64,000 nucleotides of DNA from Actinomycetes bacterium (GCA_024639145.1 JAHEIZ010000007.1:1-64000), one strand, 5' to 3'; shown: positions 17,858-27,990, counted from the first letter of the stretch. The notes: generated by a model from the letters alone, not told the origin. A program made the numbers and translations.

Positions 17858-18865
17858 TCAGGAGGCCTTGACCGCCGGCGAGTCCGGCTTTGCTGACGAA
17901 TTCCTGTAGAACGGAAGAAGCAGAGCAACCGTGATCAGGCCGATGAGGCTGCCGATGATGGTGAAGCCCAGCCGGCTGATCGACAGATCAAGGAGCGAGC
18001 CCTCCTGGCCGCTTGAGGCGACCACGAGCACGACACCTGGGGTCAGGAACACCACGTACTGCCAGTAGGCACGTCTCGAGTCCATCTTGACGAGCAAGGC
18101 CATCCCGAGCAGAACGAGGCCGACGAGGATTTCCACGATCGGCGTGCTCACGAACGCACTGAGCACGATCGCGATACCGAAGCCGGCAAGAGTCCCGATT
18201 GCACGCTGCACACTTCTCTTGAAGGTGCTGGAGATACCGGGTTGCACCACGATGAGGATGGTCATCATCAGCCAGGCCCCGCCGTGCCCGAGATTCCGAT
18301 CGGCCACGACCCAGGCCGCTCCGCCGACCAGCAGCGCGAGAATGATCGCCATGAGCGTCGCGTGCCGCGCCTCGAGCGGCGCAGCTGGCGGGAAGTGAAT
18401 CTTGTGAAAGACCTTGCCGGAGATTGCCAAACCCCAGAATCCTGAGCACAGCGCGATGAATCCGACCACGACAGCGTCCTGCACAGTCGACAGCGAGGTC
18501 GACACGACCGGTGGTTGGGCAACGAAGAAGGCCGCTGATATCGCGAAGAAGTTGACCGCAGAGACGAGGCCTCGAACGGAAGCTATGCCTGAAATCGCTG
18601 CACAGGCACCCATGATGAGCATCGAGCCCCAGGGATTACCCTGGTTGAGAACCGCCAGGGTCGAGGCGATTGCGAGAAGGATGACCGTGTAGACGGAGAG
18701 CCGGACAGTGCTCGACAAAATTGCAAGAGCGCCGGTGACCGTGCCGAGCATCCAGATGTTGCTGGCCTCACCCCAGCCCACAAGAGTGAAGATCACCGCG
18801 GGGATCGCCGGTACGGCCATCACCATGAGAACAAGCGGAATGGACTTCTTCAGGCTCATGGCCAT
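17858..18865 (-). CDS. FUSC-family-like membrane protein
   Basis: Multi-TM; RRAYWQYVVFLTPGVVLV (FUSC_2-like); start trimmed to MAMSLKKS. Confidence 0.65.
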   Translation of the reverse strand: MAMSLKKSIPLVLMVMAVPAIPAVIFTLVGWGEASNIWMLGTVTGALAILSSTVRLSVYTVILLAIASTLAVLNQGNPWGSMLIMGACAAISGIASVRGLVSAVNFFAISAAFFVAQPPVVSTSLSTVQDAVVVGFIALCSGFWGLAISGKVFHKIHFPPAAPLEARHATLMAIILALLVGGAAWVVADRNLGHGGAWLMMTILIVVQPGISSTFKRSVQRAIGTLAGFGIAIVLSAFVSTPIVEILVGLVLLGMALLVKMDSRRAYWQYVVFLTPGVVLVVASSGQEGSLLDLSISRLGFTIIGSLIGLITVALLLPFYRNSSAKPDSPAVKAS

Positions 18866-19446
18866 TGGCGAATGTCCACGATTCTTCCCGCACCGGCGCC
18901 GCGCGCTGATGTCATGCCGATCTCGCTGTCCTCGTAGACCAGGCATGACTCGGGCTCAGCACCGAGCTTGCGCATGGCAAGGGCATAGAGATCTGGCGCC
19001 GGCTTCGAATGCGTGACCTCATCAGCGGTGACGATGAAGTCGAAGAGATGAGTAATGCCGGCAGCGTCGAGTGATGGCACCACCACGTCGCGGTAGCCGC
19101 CCGTGACTACCGCCATCGGCAACTTGCCATGAAAGTGACGCGCCACCTCGATCACGTGCTCTAGCGGCTCGATCATGTGGAGCATCTCGTTGTACATCTC
19201 CATGGCTTCGACATTGAGCTGGTCGGCAAGCTCAGGGGTCGCGTCAGCGATCGCATGCTGCACCATCGGCAGCAGCGGAAGATTTGCCCACTCCTCCCAC
19301 CATTCGTCAGTGATGACGAAGTCATAGCGGAGGAAGAGGTCGTTCCAGACGGCTCGATGGATCGGCATCGTGTCGACGAGCGTGCCATCGCAGTCGAAGA
19401 GGATCGCCTTCGTGCTCTCGTCGGGAAGGTGGCTGGAAGCAATCAT
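18856..19446 (-). CDS. HAD-superfamily hydrolase, beta-phosphoglucomutase-like
   Basis: AILFDCDGTLVDTMPIH, VVTGGYRDVV, KPAPDLYALAMRKLG, CLVYEDSEIGMTSARGAGA. Confidence 0.9.
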   Translation of the reverse strand: MIASSHLPDESTKAILFDCDGTLVDTMPIHRAVWNDLFLRYDFVITDEWWEEWANLPLLPMVQHAIADATPELADQLNVEAMEMYNEMLHMIEPLEHVIEVARHFHGKLPMAVVTGGYRDVVVPSLDAAGITHLFDFIVTADEVTHSKPAPDLYALAMRKLGAEPESCLVYEDSEIGMTSARGAGAGRIVDIRQWP

Positions 19447-19498
19447 GGTGAATGAACCCTAGCCGCCACTTCGAGTGCCGTTCAGGACTTGCGCGGGC

Positions 19499-20752
19499 TC
19501 AGGCGCGCGCCGTGAACGTGATCGGAAGATCGACGAGTGAGTAGAAGATCAGCCCGCCAGTGCGCTGGAGCTTGGCTCCCGGCGCAAGTTGGATGTTGTC
19601 GAGGCGATCGAGGATGCGATCGAAGCCGATCATCAATTCCTGGATCGCCAATGGCTGACCCACGCAGAAGTGCGGTCCGCGCGAGAAGGCAAGGTGCTTG
19701 TTCGCGTTCGCGCGAGTGATATCGAACTTCTCCGGCTCGGGGAACATGTTCTCGTCCCAGTTGGCCGACCCGTAGCGCGTGTGGACGATGCTGTTGGCGG
19801 GGATCGTCACGCCACTGAGCTCTGTGTCGACCGTGGTGCGACGGAAGAGGCCCTGCACTGAGCTGGAGTGGCGCAATGCCTCGTCAGCGAAGTTGTGGAG
19901 AAGCGAGCGATCATTGCGCAGCAATTCCATCTGATCGGGATGCTCGAGCAGCAGGAGCATGGCATTACCGATCGAGTCAGCCGTGGTGGTGTAGCCACCG
20001 GTGATCAACTGGTTCATCAGATTCTGCAGCTCATGCATCGTGAGCGGCTCATCACCATCGGTCGAATCCGCGAGAAGTGCCGAGAGAATGTCATCCGTCG
20101 GATTCGCGCGACGCTCCTCGAAGAGCTTGGCCAAATAGTGCTGGGCCTCAGCCTCGACCTCCGCGTACTTCTTCGCCGAGGCGTCGTCGACGAGCAGCCC
20201 CATGGCGGGCGCAAGCATGCCGTCACTCCAGGCCTTGAACGTGTTGATCTGAGCGGCGTCGAGTCCGATCTGCTCCGCGATCACCAGGCCCGGCAACGGA
20301 AAGGCGAATGCTTCGATGAAATCGCACTCTCCCTTGTCGATGAAGGCGTCGATCAGGTCGTCAGCAATCCGCGTGACGCTCGGGAGCATGCCCTTGACCA
20401 TCGGCGGGGTGAGGGTGCGATTGATCAGGCGGCGGTAGCGGCCGTGCACGGGCGGGTCGGTGCGCTGGAGTGTCTGCACGTGACCCCAACCAACCTCGGC
20501 CAGGTGGTCATCGAACATTCGGCCGAGGTCTGCGGCTGCCTCACCTGCAAGCTGCTCGATTTCGATGTCATTCGAGAAGGTCACCGGGTCGGAGAGCACG
20601 GTCTTGAGATCCTCGTAGTTCGAGATCACGTAGAACCCGGTCTCGGGCATTCGGTAGACGGGGGCCTTCTCGCGCAACTGCTGGTGGTACCCGAACGGGC
20701 ATGCCTGCACGGCCGGATCCAGCAACGTTCCCTCGATCTCCACAGCGGACAT
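19499..20752 (-). CDS. Cytochrome P450
   Basis: Heme-binding FSRGPHFCVGQPLA; ADEALRHSSSVQGLFRR (ExxR); I-helix NQLITGGYTTT. Confidence 0.95.
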   Translation of the reverse strand: MSAVEIEGTLLDPAVQACPFGYHQQLREKAPVYRMPETGFYVISNYEDLKTVLSDPVTFSNDIEIEQLAGEAAADLGRMFDDHLAEVGWGHVQTLQRTDPPVHGRYRRLINRTLTPPMVKGMLPSVTRIADDLIDAFIDKGECDFIEAFAFPLPGLVIAEQIGLDAAQINTFKAWSDGMLAPAMGLLVDDASAKKYAEVEAEAQHYLAKLFEERRANPTDDILSALLADSTDGDEPLTMHELQNLMNQLITGGYTTTADSIGNAMLLLLEHPDQMELLRNDRSLLHNFADEALRHSSSVQGLFRRTTVDTELSGVTIPANSIVHTRYGSANWDENMFPEPEKFDITRANANKHLAFSRGPHFCVGQPLAIQELMIGFDRILDRLDNIQLAPGAKLQRTGGLIFYSLVDLPITFTARA

Positions 20753-20884
20753 CGCACTCCCTCAATCGTCGGTAGCGGCAGTGCACCACTGCCTCATGAG
20801 CCTGTCAACGGCTTTCAGTGAATTCGTCTATACGACTTTGGTAAAGCGACCACGACCGACCATGGGTATCGGAATACTGCCCGC

Positions 20885-21331
20885 ATGACGAATGACGATG
20901 TGCACGCACGCCTGGAGAAGCTCGAGTCAATTGAGGCCGCCCGCCAGGTGACCCAGCAGTACGCGCGGGCCATTGACTCCCTGGACTGGGAACTTCTCGC
21001 CGAGACCTTCACTGAGGACGCAATCCTCGTCTCGCGGAGCAGCTCGCATGTCGGTCGTGACGCAGTTATCGCGAACTACCGACGGGCACTCGAGCCCCCC
21101 GTCGATCGCAAGCACTTCATCATCAACACCAGCGCTGAGTGGATGTCTCGTGGCGAAGTCATCGTGAACTCGTACTTCATCTACACGTACGCCGGAGACG
21201 AGACATCGGTGCTCGGCTGGGGCAACTACACCGATCGCGTGCGAATTGAGAACGGTACAGCCCGAATCGCGGAGAAGCGGATCTCCATCGATCGTTCCGG
21301 CTCAGTGCTCCCGGGCTGGATGAACGCATGA
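20885..21331 (+). CDS. NTF2/SnoaL-like fold protein
   Basis: ESIEAARQVTQQYARAIDSLDWELLAETFTEDA; 4-bp overlap with the SDR. Confidence 0.8.
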   Translation: MTNDDVHARLEKLESIEAARQVTQQYARAIDSLDWELLAETFTEDAILVSRSSSHVGRDAVIANYRRALEPPVDRKHFIINTSAEWMSRGEVIVNSYFIYTYAGDETSVLGWGNYTDRVRIENGTARIAEKRISIDRSGSVLPGWMNA

Positions 21332-22125
21332 GCCAGCTCGAGGGCAAGCGGATCCTGATCACGGGGGCAGGGCAGGGCATGGGCCATGCCATCGCTCTCG
21401 GCATGGCGGCGGCCGGAGCGGAGGCGATCGTGGTCACCGATGTCAATGAGGCCAATGGCCTGGCAATTGCGCAGACCGTGAACGCTATCGGCGTGAAGGC
21501 CACCTTCATCAAGGCCAATCTTCGCAACAGCTCGGAGATCCAGGCGCTGATCGAGGGCGCAGTGGCCTTCATGGGCGGCCTCGACTGCGTCGTGAACAAC
21601 GCCGGCGTCATCGACTCCCAGCTGATCGACGACGCGACGATCGAGGGCCTCGACGAGGACACGTGGGATCTCGTGATGGACGTCAATCTCAAGGCCATCT
21701 GGCTGATCACCAAGTTCGCGGCACCACATCTTCGGGCTTCGGGTCGTGGAGCCACGATTATCAACTCGGCCTCGGTGGCCGGAGTCAACGGCACCAAAGC
21801 CGGCGTGGCCTACGGCGCGAGCAAGGCAGGAGTCATCCAGTTCACGAAGTCGAGCGCGCTCTTCCTCGCACCTGACGTGCGCGTGAATTGCTACCTGCCC
21901 GGCGCCATCGAGACGCCAATGGCACTCGGGCACATCGCTGCCTCGTCCGACCCCGAGGACACCGTGCGGCGGATGACCGGCGCTCACCTGCTCCCGCGCA
22001 TGGGCGAGCCGTCGGAGGTCTCCGATCTCGTGTGCTTCCTCGCCTCGGACCAGTCGTCGTTCATCACCGGCGTCGCGATTCCGATCGACGGCGGCATGCT
22101 GGCCTGGCGTGGCTTGCGGAGTTAG
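21328..22125 (+). CDS. SDR family oxidoreductase
   Basis: GKRILITGAGQGMG, NNAGV, Y-x3-K (VAYGASKAG), PIDGG. Confidence 0.93.
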   Translation: MSQLEGKRILITGAGQGMGHAIALGMAAAGAEAIVVTDVNEANGLAIAQTVNAIGVKATFIKANLRNSSEIQALIEGAVAFMGGLDCVVNNAGVIDSQLIDDATIEGLDEDTWDLVMDVNLKAIWLITKFAAPHLRASGRGATIINSASVAGVNGTKAGVAYGASKAGVIQFTKSSALFLAPDVRVNCYLPGAIETPMALGHIAASSDPEDTVRRMTGAHLLPRMGEPSEVSDLVCFLASDQSSFITGVAIPIDGGMLAWRGLRS

Positions 22126-23007
22126 CTAGAGACGCGCCTTGATCGCTTTCACCATGTTGGCTGCAGCCGACTCGTGCTTGGAGAAGAACAGCGAGGGCTC
22201 GGTGAGCTCGAGCTCGAGCAGTAACGGCTCGCCATCACGGCCGGGGATGAGGTCCACGCGGGCATAGAGCACGCGATCGGATCCGCCTGGGATTGCCGCG
22301 AGTACGGCACGAGCCGCGGCGTGCTCGGCTTCGCTCGGAATTCGGGGATCAATGGTCTCGACGACATACAGGCCCTCGACCCGCTCGCCCTCGGCATTCG
22401 GAGCGAGCATCGGGCCCTTGCGAATGGAGTGAGAGAACTCGCCGCCCATGTAGATCACGGCAGTTTCGCCGACGGTGTCGACGGCCTCGAGATACGGCTG
22501 GATCATCACGACGCGGTTGTCGTCGAGCAAGCGCTGCGCATGAGCCCGCGGGGCATCCATCGACTCGGCGGCGATGTAGCGCATGGTGTCGCGCGAGCCG
22601 GCTGAGACCGCCGGCTTGACCACGTACTCGTCGAAGCCGGTCGGCGGCTCCCACTCGGTCGCGCCACCGGGCTCCAGGAAGACCGTGGGCACGACGGGAA
22701 CTCCCGCATCGAGAAGATCGCGCAGGTAGCGCTTGTCGGTATTCCACTCGATTACATCGGCCGGGTTGAGCAAGGTGGTGACTGCGGCGACGCGCTTCGC
22801 CCAGGCGATAAATGCCACGTGGTGCTCGGTGTAGTCCCACGGGGAGCGCACCACAACGAGGTCGAAGGCCGACCAGTCGACACTGTCATCAGTCCAGATA
22901 CAGGACTCGACATCGAAGCCTTCGGCCTCGAGACCGCTCTTGAGCAGCAGCTCATCGGGGTCGAGATCAGGAAGTGCGGCGCAGGTGACGAGGGCGATCG
23001 AGGTCAT
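22126..23007 (-). CDS. ATP-grasp domain protein (RimK-like)
   Basis: DLVVVRSPWDYTEH, WNTDKRYLRDLLDAGVPVVPTVFL, EYVVKPAVSAGSRDTMR, LLLELELTEPSLF. Confidence 0.82.
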   Translation of the reverse strand: MTSIALVTCAALPDLDPDELLLKSGLEAEGFDVESCIWTDDSVDWSAFDLVVVRSPWDYTEHHVAFIAWAKRVAAVTTLLNPADVIEWNTDKRYLRDLLDAGVPVVPTVFLEPGGATEWEPPTGFDEYVVKPAVSAGSRDTMRYIAAESMDAPRAHAQRLLDDNRVVMIQPYLEAVDTVGETAVIYMGGEFSHSIRKGPMLAPNAEGERVEGLYVVETIDPRIPSEAEHAAARAVLAAIPGGSDRVLYARVDLIPGRDGEPLLLELELTEPSLFFSKHESAAANMVKAIKARL

Positions 23008-23033
23008 GACCCAATTCTATTGAAGGCAAAGAA

Positions 23034-23062
23034 CGAGGGACCGGCCATCGGCCGGTCCCTCG
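23034..23062 (-). terminator. 13-bp perfect stem-loop (CGAGGGACCGGCC-ATC-GGCCGGTCCCTCG)
   Basis: Downstream of the minus-strand lipoprotein gene; followed on the minus strand by TTCTTTGCCTT. Confidence 0.75.
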
Positions 23063-23078
23063 TCACACGACTCAGTGA

Positions 23079-23501
23079 TTACTGGGTCAGGCTGTCGGTG
23101 ATGGTGATGGTGACATCGCGCATCGAGCTGTCGGGGTTGGTGACAGTGACGATGGCCGTGCCGGCTGCGAGCGCCTCGGCACCCGGGTTCACCTCTGCGC
23201 CGTCCTGCTCGCCACCCTGCGAGATCGAGACGAGGTCGGGGGTGCTGGTCGAGATAGTGGTGCCGGCCAGCTTGTCGACGTTGAAGACGATCTTGTTGCC
23301 GACCTGGGCCGTTGCCGTGGTGTCGGTGGGGCCGACGATGATCGGGGCCTCCATGTTGGCGTTCGGGGCCGCGGCCGCGGAGGAAGCGGGGGCAGCAGCC
23401 TTGTTTTCAGTCGACGAAGTCGATGCTGAGCAGGCAGCGAGAACGGAAATGCCGAGCAGGGCAGTCGCGCTGATGGCGACGATGCGACCGGTGCGGGTCA
23501 T
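23079..23501 (-). CDS. Hypothetical secreted lipoprotein
   Basis: Signal peptide and lipobox ISVLAAC; Ala/Ser-rich linker then a small beta-rich domain. Confidence 0.6.
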   Translation of the reverse strand: MTRTGRIVAISATALLGISVLAACSASTSSTENKAAAPASSAAAAPNANMEAPIIVGPTDTTATAQVGNKIVFNVDKLAGTTISTSTPDLVSISQGGEQDGAEVNPGAEALAAGTAIVTVTNPDSSMRDVTITITDSLTQ

Positions 23502-23582
23502 GGTGTACTCCTTCGGTGCCAGGGCACCTCCCCGGCGGCTAGAGCGTATCTACCCCGTGGACGAGATTCCTAAACCTGCCGA

Positions 23583-24032
23583 CTAGATCTCGGCACCCTC
23601 ATCAAGAGCCGCGAGGAGCTCCACCCGGCTTTCGTGACGACCGCCCTCGAATTCCGTGTTCAGGAAGATCCGCAGGGCCGCGATCGCGGCGTCCGGATCG
23701 GTGACTCGCTCGCCGAAGCACGCCACATTCGCGTCATTGTGACGACGAGTCATCTCGGCATCCCAGTCATCGCGAATGACTCCCGCGCGAATACCCGTGA
23801 TCTTGTTCGCCGCCATGCAGATGCCCTGGCCACTTCCGCAGACGAGAACGCCGAAGTCGGCGTTGCCGGCCGACACCACTTCACCGACCTTCGCGCCGAA
23901 GACCGGGTAGTCGACTCGCTCATCGCTATAGGCACCGCAGTCGTTGACGTCATAGCCCTCGGACTCCAGCCACCCCTTCAGCGCTGACTTCAGGACGAAG
24001 CCTGCATGGTCACTGCCAATGGCGATTCTCAT
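23583..24032 (-). CDS. rpiB: Ribose 5-phosphate isomerase B
   Basis: MRIAIGSDHAGFVLKSALKGWL, VCGSGQGICMAANKITGIRAGV, RHNDANVACFGER; start trimmed to 24032. Confidence 0.93.
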   Translation of the reverse strand: MRIAIGSDHAGFVLKSALKGWLESEGYDVNDCGAYSDERVDYPVFGAKVGEVVSAGNADFGVLVCGSGQGICMAANKITGIRAGVIRDDWDAEMTRRHNDANVACFGERVTDPDAAIAALRIFLNTEFEGGRHESRVELLAALDEGAEI

Positions 24033-24125
24033 GGGGTTCCCTTTCACGAATGCGTCTTCCCATTGTGGCGCAGTAACTACCAGGGAGGCCCCTCGGCTCC
24101 CACGTGATGGCGCAATACTGACGCC

Positions 24126-25037
24126 ATGGGAACCGTGGTGGTCGTGGGCAGCCTGAACGTGGATCTGGTCGTAGGCCTGGATCGGATGCCTGACCCAGGC
24201 GAGACTGTCATGGGTCGCACCCTCGATCAGCATGCCGGCGGCAAGGGCCTCAATCAGGCCGTCGCCGCATCACGCCTCGGAGCACATGTGGAGATGATCG
24301 GTGCGGTCGGCAGCGACGACTCGGGTTCGTGGCTGAGGAGCATCGTCACCACCGAGGGCATCGGTGACTCCGGCGTGCGCACCGTCGCCGGACCATCAGG
24401 CACCGCGCTCATCGAGGTTGACCGCACCGGAATGAATCGCATCGTGGTCGTGCCCGGGGCGAATGGGCACGTGACACCTGATGACGTCGCCGCCGCCCTC
24501 GCGGATATCGAAGACATCGCAATCGTTCTCACCCAGGGTGAAGTGCCTCTCCCCTCAATCGAGGCGGCAATGGTCGTCGGCAAGGCGAAGGGCGCACGCA
24601 CCATCCTCAATCCGGCACCCGTCCTCGACTATCCGGTCGGCTTACTTCGCGCCGTCGACATCGTGCTGCCGAATGAGCATGAGGCAGCCCAGCTCACTGG
24701 TCTCGACACCTCGACCCTCGAAGGAGCTCAGGCCGCAGCCGCGCATCTCGTCGCGCTCGGAGTCACATGCGCGATCATCACGCGCGGTGGCGATGGTGCG
24801 ATCTGGGCAACGGCAGATAGGTCGGGCAGCGTGGACGTCTTCCCTGTCACGCCGATCGACACGGTCGCCGCAGGCGACGGATTCTGCGGTGGCCTCGTTG
24901 CAGCCCTCGCTGAAGGTCACGATCTTGACGAGTCCTTGAGATGGGCAGCAGCAGCCGGCGGGCTTGCGACAACGAAGGCGGGTGCCGTGCCCTCGCTGCC
25001 CTCCCGCTCCGAGCTCGATGCCTTGCTGAAGGGCTGA
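24126..25037 (+). CDS. rbsK: Ribokinase / PfkB family carbohydrate kinase
   Basis: VVGSLNVDLVVGLDRMPDPGET, GGKGLNQAVAASRLG, DTVAAGDGFCGGLVAAL. Confidence 0.9.
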   Translation: MGTVVVVGSLNVDLVVGLDRMPDPGETVMGRTLDQHAGGKGLNQAVAASRLGAHVEMIGAVGSDDSGSWLRSIVTTEGIGDSGVRTVAGPSGTALIEVDRTGMNRIVVVPGANGHVTPDDVAAALADIEDIAIVLTQGEVPLPSIEAAMVVGKAKGARTILNPAPVLDYPVGLLRAVDIVLPNEHEAAQLTGLDTSTLEGAQAAAAHLVALGVTCAIITRGGDGAIWATADRSGSVDVFPVTPIDTVAAGDGFCGGLVAALAEGHDLDESLRWAAAAGGLATTKAGAVPSLPSRSELDALLKG

Positions 25038-27038
25038 CTAAGGCCGCGGAAGCGGCGTCGTGACAGTCGTGCCGCCGCGCGTGATGGTGACTGAGTCGCC
25101 ATTGATCACCACGGGGGTCGACTCCGCCGTCGTGCGCGGCATGAAGACAGTCACCTGGGCGTGAGTCGAGGCGCCCTTCGGCAGTCGAAGCTCGCGCATG
25201 AGCACGGCTCCCTGCAGACGCTCACCCCATGCACCCGTGTGCCAGCCGACACTTGAGCCCGACTTTGCAGTCTTCACCGCCCAGCCGCCCTCGCCGGACT
25301 TCACGACGTCGAGGCGCTTGTCATCCTTCGTCAAGGAGAGGCCGCCGTTGACCTGCTCAGCGCCAATCCCCGGCGGAAGCTGCCAGCGCTCGGTCACCAC
25401 GCGCGTGCGCTTCGGGCCCTTGCCTGCATTGACATAGTCAGTGACGATCACCGCGTCGACCGACCGAACGTATGTCACGCAACGCGTGATCACGACATTG
25501 CTCCACGTGCTGTCACGCACACACGTGTTGTCATTGCCACCCTGCGGCCAATCGGATGTTGTGACGAGCTTGGTGACCTTACGAGACTTGGTCCGCGCGA
25601 CGTTGCTCACCGTGAAGGAGGAATGCGCGTTGCGGGAGCGAAGGAACACGCGCAATCCGCTGCCATTCTCGTAGCGGTACGGACCCGGGTCGGCAATCCA
25701 GCTGACCCCGCGAGAGAACAGGGTCACTCCTGCGCCATCGTCATGCGCATGCGGAGTGTTAGGTCGCGTTGATGAGTAGCGAACTGAGTAGAACGTGTCC
25801 GGCGCGCCTGCCGGAGGCGTCCAGCCGGCACGGGCGAAGACGTAACCGCCGTCGTAGTACGAGTAGAGCATCGACGGCGGGGCACCCTGAGTTCCGCTGC
25901 TGCGCAGCCACTCGGCACGGGGATCCCCTACCGCGAATGACTTCGCGACCGGTTCATTGATCGTGTCACCGATCGACTCGAGTCGGTAGTCAGGCCTCGT
26001 AGCGGTCGAGATGAAGTCGTAGAGACGGCCCTTGATCTCGGTGATCTCGGTTGCCGGGATTCCGCATGTGTTCGCTGCGCGCTCGACGTCCTGAAGGATG
26101 TTCTCGGCATACATCGCGTAACCGGGTGAGCCTTCGACATCGCTGCCGTCTTCTTGAATGAGACCACGTGTGACTCCGAGAACATTGCCCCAGGCGCGAT
26201 CGCGATTTGCGATGTCACCGACGGAGCAGAACACGCCGAGGGCAGCAACCTGTCGGATGAGATCGGTGTTGTTGGAGCCGATCGCTGCTCTGCCCTGGGA
26301 GTTTCGCGAGCCCATCATGGTGCGCGCATCGCGCATCGCTGCATTGGCGATGAGTGGGTCGCCGAGAGTCTGGGCCGCGCAGAGCAAGGTCTGCGTGCGC
26401 AGGCCGCCGTAGATCGAACCATCGACCCAGTAGCCGCGCTTGCCCTGGTGATCATTGATCCAGTACGTGATGAGCGCGCGGAAGCGATCGATCATCGGCT
26501 GGCTCTGCACTTGCACCCCGCGGTACAGCAGCGGCAGCGCCCAGTTGAGCGAGTTCACATGGCGGTCACCCGATGTGTCAGTGCCGGACTGCGGCTGCCA
26601 GTTGGGGTGCTCGGCGAGCAGGTACGTGCCGCCCTGCGACATGGTCGCCTTTCCACCCATCAAGGCCCAAGCCGCCTTCTTCTCCGTCGTCGTCGAACGC
26701 GGCGGGATCAGTGCGCGGCACCAACTGCCGAGTTCCGTGGGCAAGGGCACGGGCGTTGGCGTAGCTGCAGGCGTGGGTGCGGTCGTGCCGGAAGGCACCG
26801 CGGGATCAGTCGCTGAGGCGCTCGGCGAGGCCGCTGGCGTGCTCGTGGGGGACGGGGACACAGTTGTCGAGGGTGAGGGAGAGGGAGAGGCAGAATCGGT
26901 GGGATCCGCGTCAGGAGCGGCAGCCCCGGCAGGGGCCGCGATGGAGGACAGCAGAATTCCGGCACCTGCGATGGCCACCACGGAGGTCGTCAGTGCCGTA
27001 CCCAGAGAACGCCTCACCAGCCACATGCGTTCCATCAT
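25038..27038 (-). CDS. Secreted heparinase II/III-like protein (predicted polysaccharide lyase)
   Basis: N-terminal signal helix, S/P/T-rich linker, RPNTPHAHDDGAGVTLFSRGVSWIADPGPYRYENG; longer start at 27074 possible. Confidence 0.75.
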   Translation of the reverse strand: MMERMWLVRRSLGTALTTSVVAIAGAGILLSSIAAPAGAAAPDADPTDSASPSPSPSTTVSPSPTSTPAASPSASATDPAVPSGTTAPTPAATPTPVPLPTELGSWCRALIPPRSTTTEKKAAWALMGGKATMSQGGTYLLAEHPNWQPQSGTDTSGDRHVNSLNWALPLLYRGVQVQSQPMIDRFRALITYWINDHQGKRGYWVDGSIYGGLRTQTLLCAAQTLGDPLIANAAMRDARTMMGSRNSQGRAAIGSNNTDLIRQVAALGVFCSVGDIANRDRAWGNVLGVTRGLIQEDGSDVEGSPGYAMYAENILQDVERAANTCGIPATEITEIKGRLYDFISTATRPDYRLESIGDTINEPVAKSFAVGDPRAEWLRSSGTQGAPPSMLYSYYDGGYVFARAGWTPPAGAPDTFYSVRYSSTRPNTPHAHDDGAGVTLFSRGVSWIADPGPYRYENGSGLRVFLRSRNAHSSFTVSNVARTKSRKVTKLVTTSDWPQGGNDNTCVRDSTWSNVVITRCVTYVRSVDAVIVTDYVNAGKGPKRTRVVTERWQLPPGIGAEQVNGGLSLTKDDKRLDVVKSGEGGWAVKTAKSGSSVGWHTGAWGERLQGAVLMRELRLPKGASTHAQVTVFMPRTTAESTPVVINGDSVTITRGGTTVTTPLPRP

Positions 27039-27060
27039 CACCCGACGTACGGGGGGCGGG

Positions 27061-27990
27061 TCAAATCGCGGCAACCTCGGCGAGTCGGTCGATTCGGGTG
27101 AATGCAGCCTGCTGACTGGGCGAATGGGGGCCCAGCACGAGGCCGAGGGTGCCGAGCATGGCTCCGACGGCCGGCTTGGCGAGGGTCAGGGGCACGTTGG
27201 GCAGTTTGAGCAATGCGCGGTGCTCCGCGGGCATCGTGGCGACCGCACCCGAGAACAGAAGGGCATAGGGCGGCCGCGCCGGCACCGGCATCGGCACATG
27301 CCGGATGAAGTCGACCGTGCGATCGGCTGCCTCTCCCCCACGCAGATCCGGCAGGAAGTCACGCAACTGCTGCTCGAGTTCGGCGACCGATCTCGGCGGG
27401 TTGACCACTCCGACGAGCTCACCGGCCTTGGCCCACTCGCGTACATAGGCATCGTCACCGCCGGGGATCTGACCGCCCCAGACTCGATGGGTGGCAAGGA
27501 ACGAGTCGGTGAAGGCCACGTGCACCCAGCGAAGTAGGTCGGGATCCATCGCGGAATAGGCACGAGCAGCGCCATCCGCGTCATAAGTACCGGATACCTT
27601 GCGATGCATGCCGCGCACGCGTGCGCATTCACGATCTGCTGCCGCACGATCGCCGAAAGTCACGACGGTCAGCCACTGAGTCGTTCCGGCTAGGCGACCT
27701 AGGGCATCGGCCTCATAACGCGAGTGCTGCATCACTCCGGCAAGGGCTCCCGGATGCAAGGCCTGCATCAGCAATGCGCGAATGCCCCCGACGATCGTCG
27801 GAAGTGACCCGTGCACGGCCCAGGCAGCGGAGTCAGGCCCGAAGTACCCGACGTCCTCGCCATCGGCCATTGCGCGCACCCAGTCGGGCGCACCCGTGGG
27901 ATCGCCCGACACGATGCGACGAAAGCCCGCGGCGATCTGCTCACGCGTGGATTCCAGGGCGCCGCGCGGGGACGGAAACGAGGGAAGCAC
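27061..27990 (-). CDS. MpaB-type oxygenase family (DUF2236) protein
   Basis: ALLMQALHPGALAGVMQHSRYEADALGRLAGTTQWL; HRKVSGTYDADGAARAYSAMDPDLLRWVH. Confidence 0.85.
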   Translation of the reverse strand: MLPSFPSPRGALESTREQIAAGFRRIVSGDPTGAPDWVRAMADGEDVGYFGPDSAAWAVHGSLPTIVGGIRALLMQALHPGALAGVMQHSRYEADALGRLAGTTQWLTVVTFGDRAAADRECARVRGMHRKVSGTYDADGAARAYSAMDPDLLRWVHVAFTDSFLATHRVWGGQIPGGDDAYVREWAKAGELVGVVNPPRSVAELEQQLRDFLPDLRGGEAADRTVDFIRHVPMPVPARPPYALLFSGAVATMPAEHRALLKLPNVPLTLAKPAVGAMLGTLGLVLGPHSPSQQAAFTRIDRLAEVAAI

